This document shows positions 8,108 to 8,350 of a DNA stretch of 8,350 nucleotides, piece after piece; the first letter of the stretch is position 1, and each line of letters starts with the position of its first letter. The notes beneath the pieces are model-generated. The model made no database searches and had not been told where the DNA came from. It worked only from the letters and a program-made list of their open reading frames with translations. This stretch comes from Actinomycetes bacterium (GTDB lineage: Bacteria > Actinomycetota > Acidimicrobiia > Acidimicrobiales > CADCSY01). Location: positions 1-8,350 of the forward strand of contig JAODBP010000101.1 of the NCBI GenBank assembly GCA_025464025.1, in the 5' to 3' direction. The position numbers and the translations under genes are program-made.

Positions 8108-8128
8108 GCACACCTAACAACTAGTGTT
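8092..8128. promoter_or_regulatory. Dyad-symmetric candidate operator overlapping the promoter
   Basis: CACTA-CC-TAGTG (8092-8103) is a perfect 12-bp dyad in the -35/-10 spacer and overlaps the edge of the -35. Next to it GTGT-CAAGC-ACAC (8101-8113) covers the -35, and AACA-ACTAG-TGTT (8116-8128) lies just upstream. CTAGTGT occurs twice in the same orientation (8098-8104 and 8121-8127), 23 bp apart, about two helical turns. This position suits a repressor, but no regulator gene is visible in the window. Confidence 0.4.
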
Positions 8129-8350
8129 CAACCAACCCGAGGGCCTGGGCCCACTCGAGGTTGAGCCGGGCCGACTCGACGTGGGCGCCGTGGACCACGT
8201 GGGCCTCGCCCTGGTTCGGGTCGCCGTGCAGCACCGGCCCCTCGCCGGTGCGCTCGGCCTCGGTGCCGAGGCGGTCGAGCTCGGTCCAGTAGGCGACCTC
8301 GTCGGCCGTCGGGGTGAACACCTCGTGCACCAGGCCGACGTGGGCCGGGT
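8121..8350 (-). CDS. HpcH/HpaI aldolase / citrate lyase-beta-like CoA-ester lyase, C-terminal part (partial)
   Basis: The reading frame is open from the right window edge to TAG at 8123-8121, so only the last 75 or so residues are present and the start lies outside. The readable part runs PAHVGLVHEVFTPTADEVAY, then GPVLHGDPNQGEAHVVHGAH and a final helix SARLNLEWAQALGLVEH. The HPxxVxxVxxxFTPTxxEVxxA segment is typical of the C-terminal end of CitE-like and malyl-CoA lyase-like enzymes, which cleave or form 3-hydroxyacyl-CoA C-C bonds with Mg2+. The catalytic Arg/Glu/Asp residues are upstream and not visible, so the substrate cannot be assigned. The stop codon lies inside the dyad region of the next operon's promoter. 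Confidence 0.72.
   Translation of the reverse strand, partial: PAHVGLVHEVFTPTADEVAYWTELDRLGTEAERTGEGPVLHGDPNQGEAHVVHGAHVESARLNLEWAQALGLVEH

Overview
The window is GC-rich (roughly 70% by eye), with strong G/C preference at third codon positions, short intergenic gaps and mostly GTG start codons (seven of the nine genes whose start lies inside the window). This points to a high-GC actinobacterium. The long Thr-rich linker of one lipoprotein and the overall gene styles are reminiscent of Acidimicrobiia, but that placement is an inference. The window looks chromosomal. I see no rRNA, tRNA, CRISPR array, IS element, integrase or phage gene.

Region 1 (1-4324) is almost entirely a tight minus-strand operon, read right to left. 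It holds a DeaD/CsdA-type DEAD-box RNA helicase (4324-2666), then after 3 bp a large atypical short-chain dehydrogenase/reductase with an N-terminal Cys4 zinc-knuckle-like segment (2662-1175), then after 4 bp an adenine deaminase (1170-172). The left edge (3-140) may carry the 3' end of a plus-strand gene convergent with this operon.

Region 2 (4325-5486) starts at a short divergent promoter region. On the plus strand it encodes a GNAT N-acetyltransferase, probably made from a leaderless or nearly leaderless GTG start at 4405, then a VOC (glyoxalase/bleomycin-resistance fold) protein with a clear ribosome binding site.

Region 3 (5515-8128) is a second minus-strand operon, again read right to left. 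It encodes a Sec-exported helical protein of unknown function with weak resemblance to the extracytoplasmic helical domain of FTR1/EfeO iron-uptake proteins. This is followed by a lipoprotein with a long Thr-rich spacer and a C-terminal ComEA/helix-hairpin-helix-like domain (4-bp GTGA overlap), a four-helix membrane protein (1 bp gap) and a second VOC protein (19 bp gap). The operon is preceded by a near-consensus -35 box, a perfect 12-bp dyad in the -35/-10 spacer, and a leader with two hairpins, the second abutting a strong Shine-Dalgarno sequence. The promoter lies just after the stop codon of the gene at the right edge, the C-terminal end of a HpcH/HpaI-aldolase (CitE / malyl-CoA lyase-like) enzyme that runs off the window.

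Most genes are housekeeping or metabolic. The least explained parts are the envelope cassette in region 3 with its regulatory leader, and the SDR that lacks the usual catalytic tyrosine.
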